Positions 5,800-5,992 of a stretch of 5,992 bases of DNA are shown one piece after another (position 1 is the first letter of the stretch; every line of letters starts with the position of its first letter). Origin of the DNA: Acidobacteriaceae bacterium (GTDB lineage: Bacteria > Acidobacteriota > Terriglobia > Terriglobales > Acidobacteriaceae); assembly GCA_003165095.1 (NCBI GenBank), contig PLSH01000246.1:7433-13424 (forward strand), in the 5' to 3' direction. The notes beneath the pieces were generated by a model. It worked only from the letters and a program-made list of their open reading frames with translations, had not been told where the DNA came from and did no database searches. A program made the position numbers and the translations under genes.

Positions 5800-5992
5800 A
5801 TGATGGAATACAAGGGTTACACTGCCGGCCCTATCGACTTCGATCCGGAGGACAACACCTTTTCCGGAACCGTCACCGGGGTCAGAGATGTGATTCACTT
5901 CGAGGGAACAACGGCCCGAGAGCTCGCGCGGGCCGTCCGTGAAAGCATCGACAGCTATCTGCAACTGTGCGCCGAGACCGGACAGAAGCCCG
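5800..5992 (+). CDS. hicB: HicB-family antitoxin, N-terminal part (runs off window)
   Basis: The first 64 codons of a gene cut by the window edge match the N-terminal domain of HicB antitoxins of the COG4226-like group: YKGYTAGPIDFDPEDNTFSG, then VTGVRDVIHFEGTTARELARA and ESIDSYLQLCAETGQKP. Family knowledge: this RNase-H-like partial fold binds and neutralises the HicA mRNA interferase, and a C-terminal ribbon-helix-helix or HTH domain (here beyond the window) binds the operon's own operator. Two ATGs in a row (5800 and 5803) are possible starts; the ribosome site is weak (a GAAG close upstream). HicA usually lies immediately upstream, but no recognisable HicA is present there, so this copy is solitary, paired with a gene downstream, or has lost its partner. 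The family call is firm; function as an active toxin-antitoxin pair is not shown. Confidence 0.88.
   Translation, partial: MMEYKGYTAGPIDFDPEDNTFSGTVTGVRDVIHFEGTTARELARAVRESIDSYLQLCAETGQKP

Noticed and set aside
4631..5803. Long plus-strand ORF (390 codons) opposite lpxB
   Set aside because: It is the codon-aligned antisense of lpxB, with an Arg/Gln/His/Pro-rich translation typical of shadows in GC-rich DNA; LpxB motifs on the other strand are unmistakable.
5596..5964. Minus-strand ORF of 122 codons opposite hicB
   Set aside because: Its first half is antisense to the clearly recognisable HicB domain; the Ala-rich second half (GELNAASHAVAAALAAQ) matches no family I know.

Overview
The window comes from a GC-rich, Gram-negative (diderm) bacterium. 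Lipid A synthesis is encoded (lpxB), so an outer membrane is present. The gene style (strong C/G preference at third codon positions, an M1-aminopeptidase-like protein with TPR repeats beside lpxB, a HicB-type antitoxin) would fit Acidobacteriota or a relative. That assignment is inference only; no marker gene here settles it.

Layout. Bases 1-168 (+) are the last 55 codons of an AMP-forming acyl-CoA synthetase/ligase. An unrecognised 95-residue ORF follows (332-619, +). Its stop codon overlaps the stop of a convergent GH24 (T4/P21-type) lysozyme gene (616-1074, -). Bases 1075-1446 are a gene-free spacer with nested inverted repeats and short tandem repeats. Then comes an RlpA-like double-psi beta-barrel protein (1447-2004, +), a possible bidirectional terminator (2025-2048), and a convergent minus-strand pair read in the order lpxB (5404-4184) then an M1-peptidase-like protein with C-terminal TPRs (4101-2071). 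Upstream of lpxB is about 395 bp of uncertain content (5405-5799) with one doubtful small ORF. The window ends inside a HicB-family antitoxin gene (5800-5992, +).

How the genes may work together. Three genes concern the cell envelope: lpxB makes the lipid A disaccharide, RlpA-like proteins cleave denuded peptidoglycan strands, and GH24 lysozymes cleave peptidoglycan. They lie on different strands and are not one operon; only lpxB and the M1-like gene look co-transcribed (81 bp gap, same strand, no terminator seen between them).

The most notable observation is that the M1-like protein keeps the M1 layout but has lost the zinc site and catalytic residues: HExxH-x18-E reads N318-T319-L-A-H322-x18-N341, and the catalytic tyrosine position reads L398. 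It appears to be a secreted pseudo-peptidase fused to TPRs. No clearly new multi-gene system is visible; the remaining oddities are modest and listed as findings.
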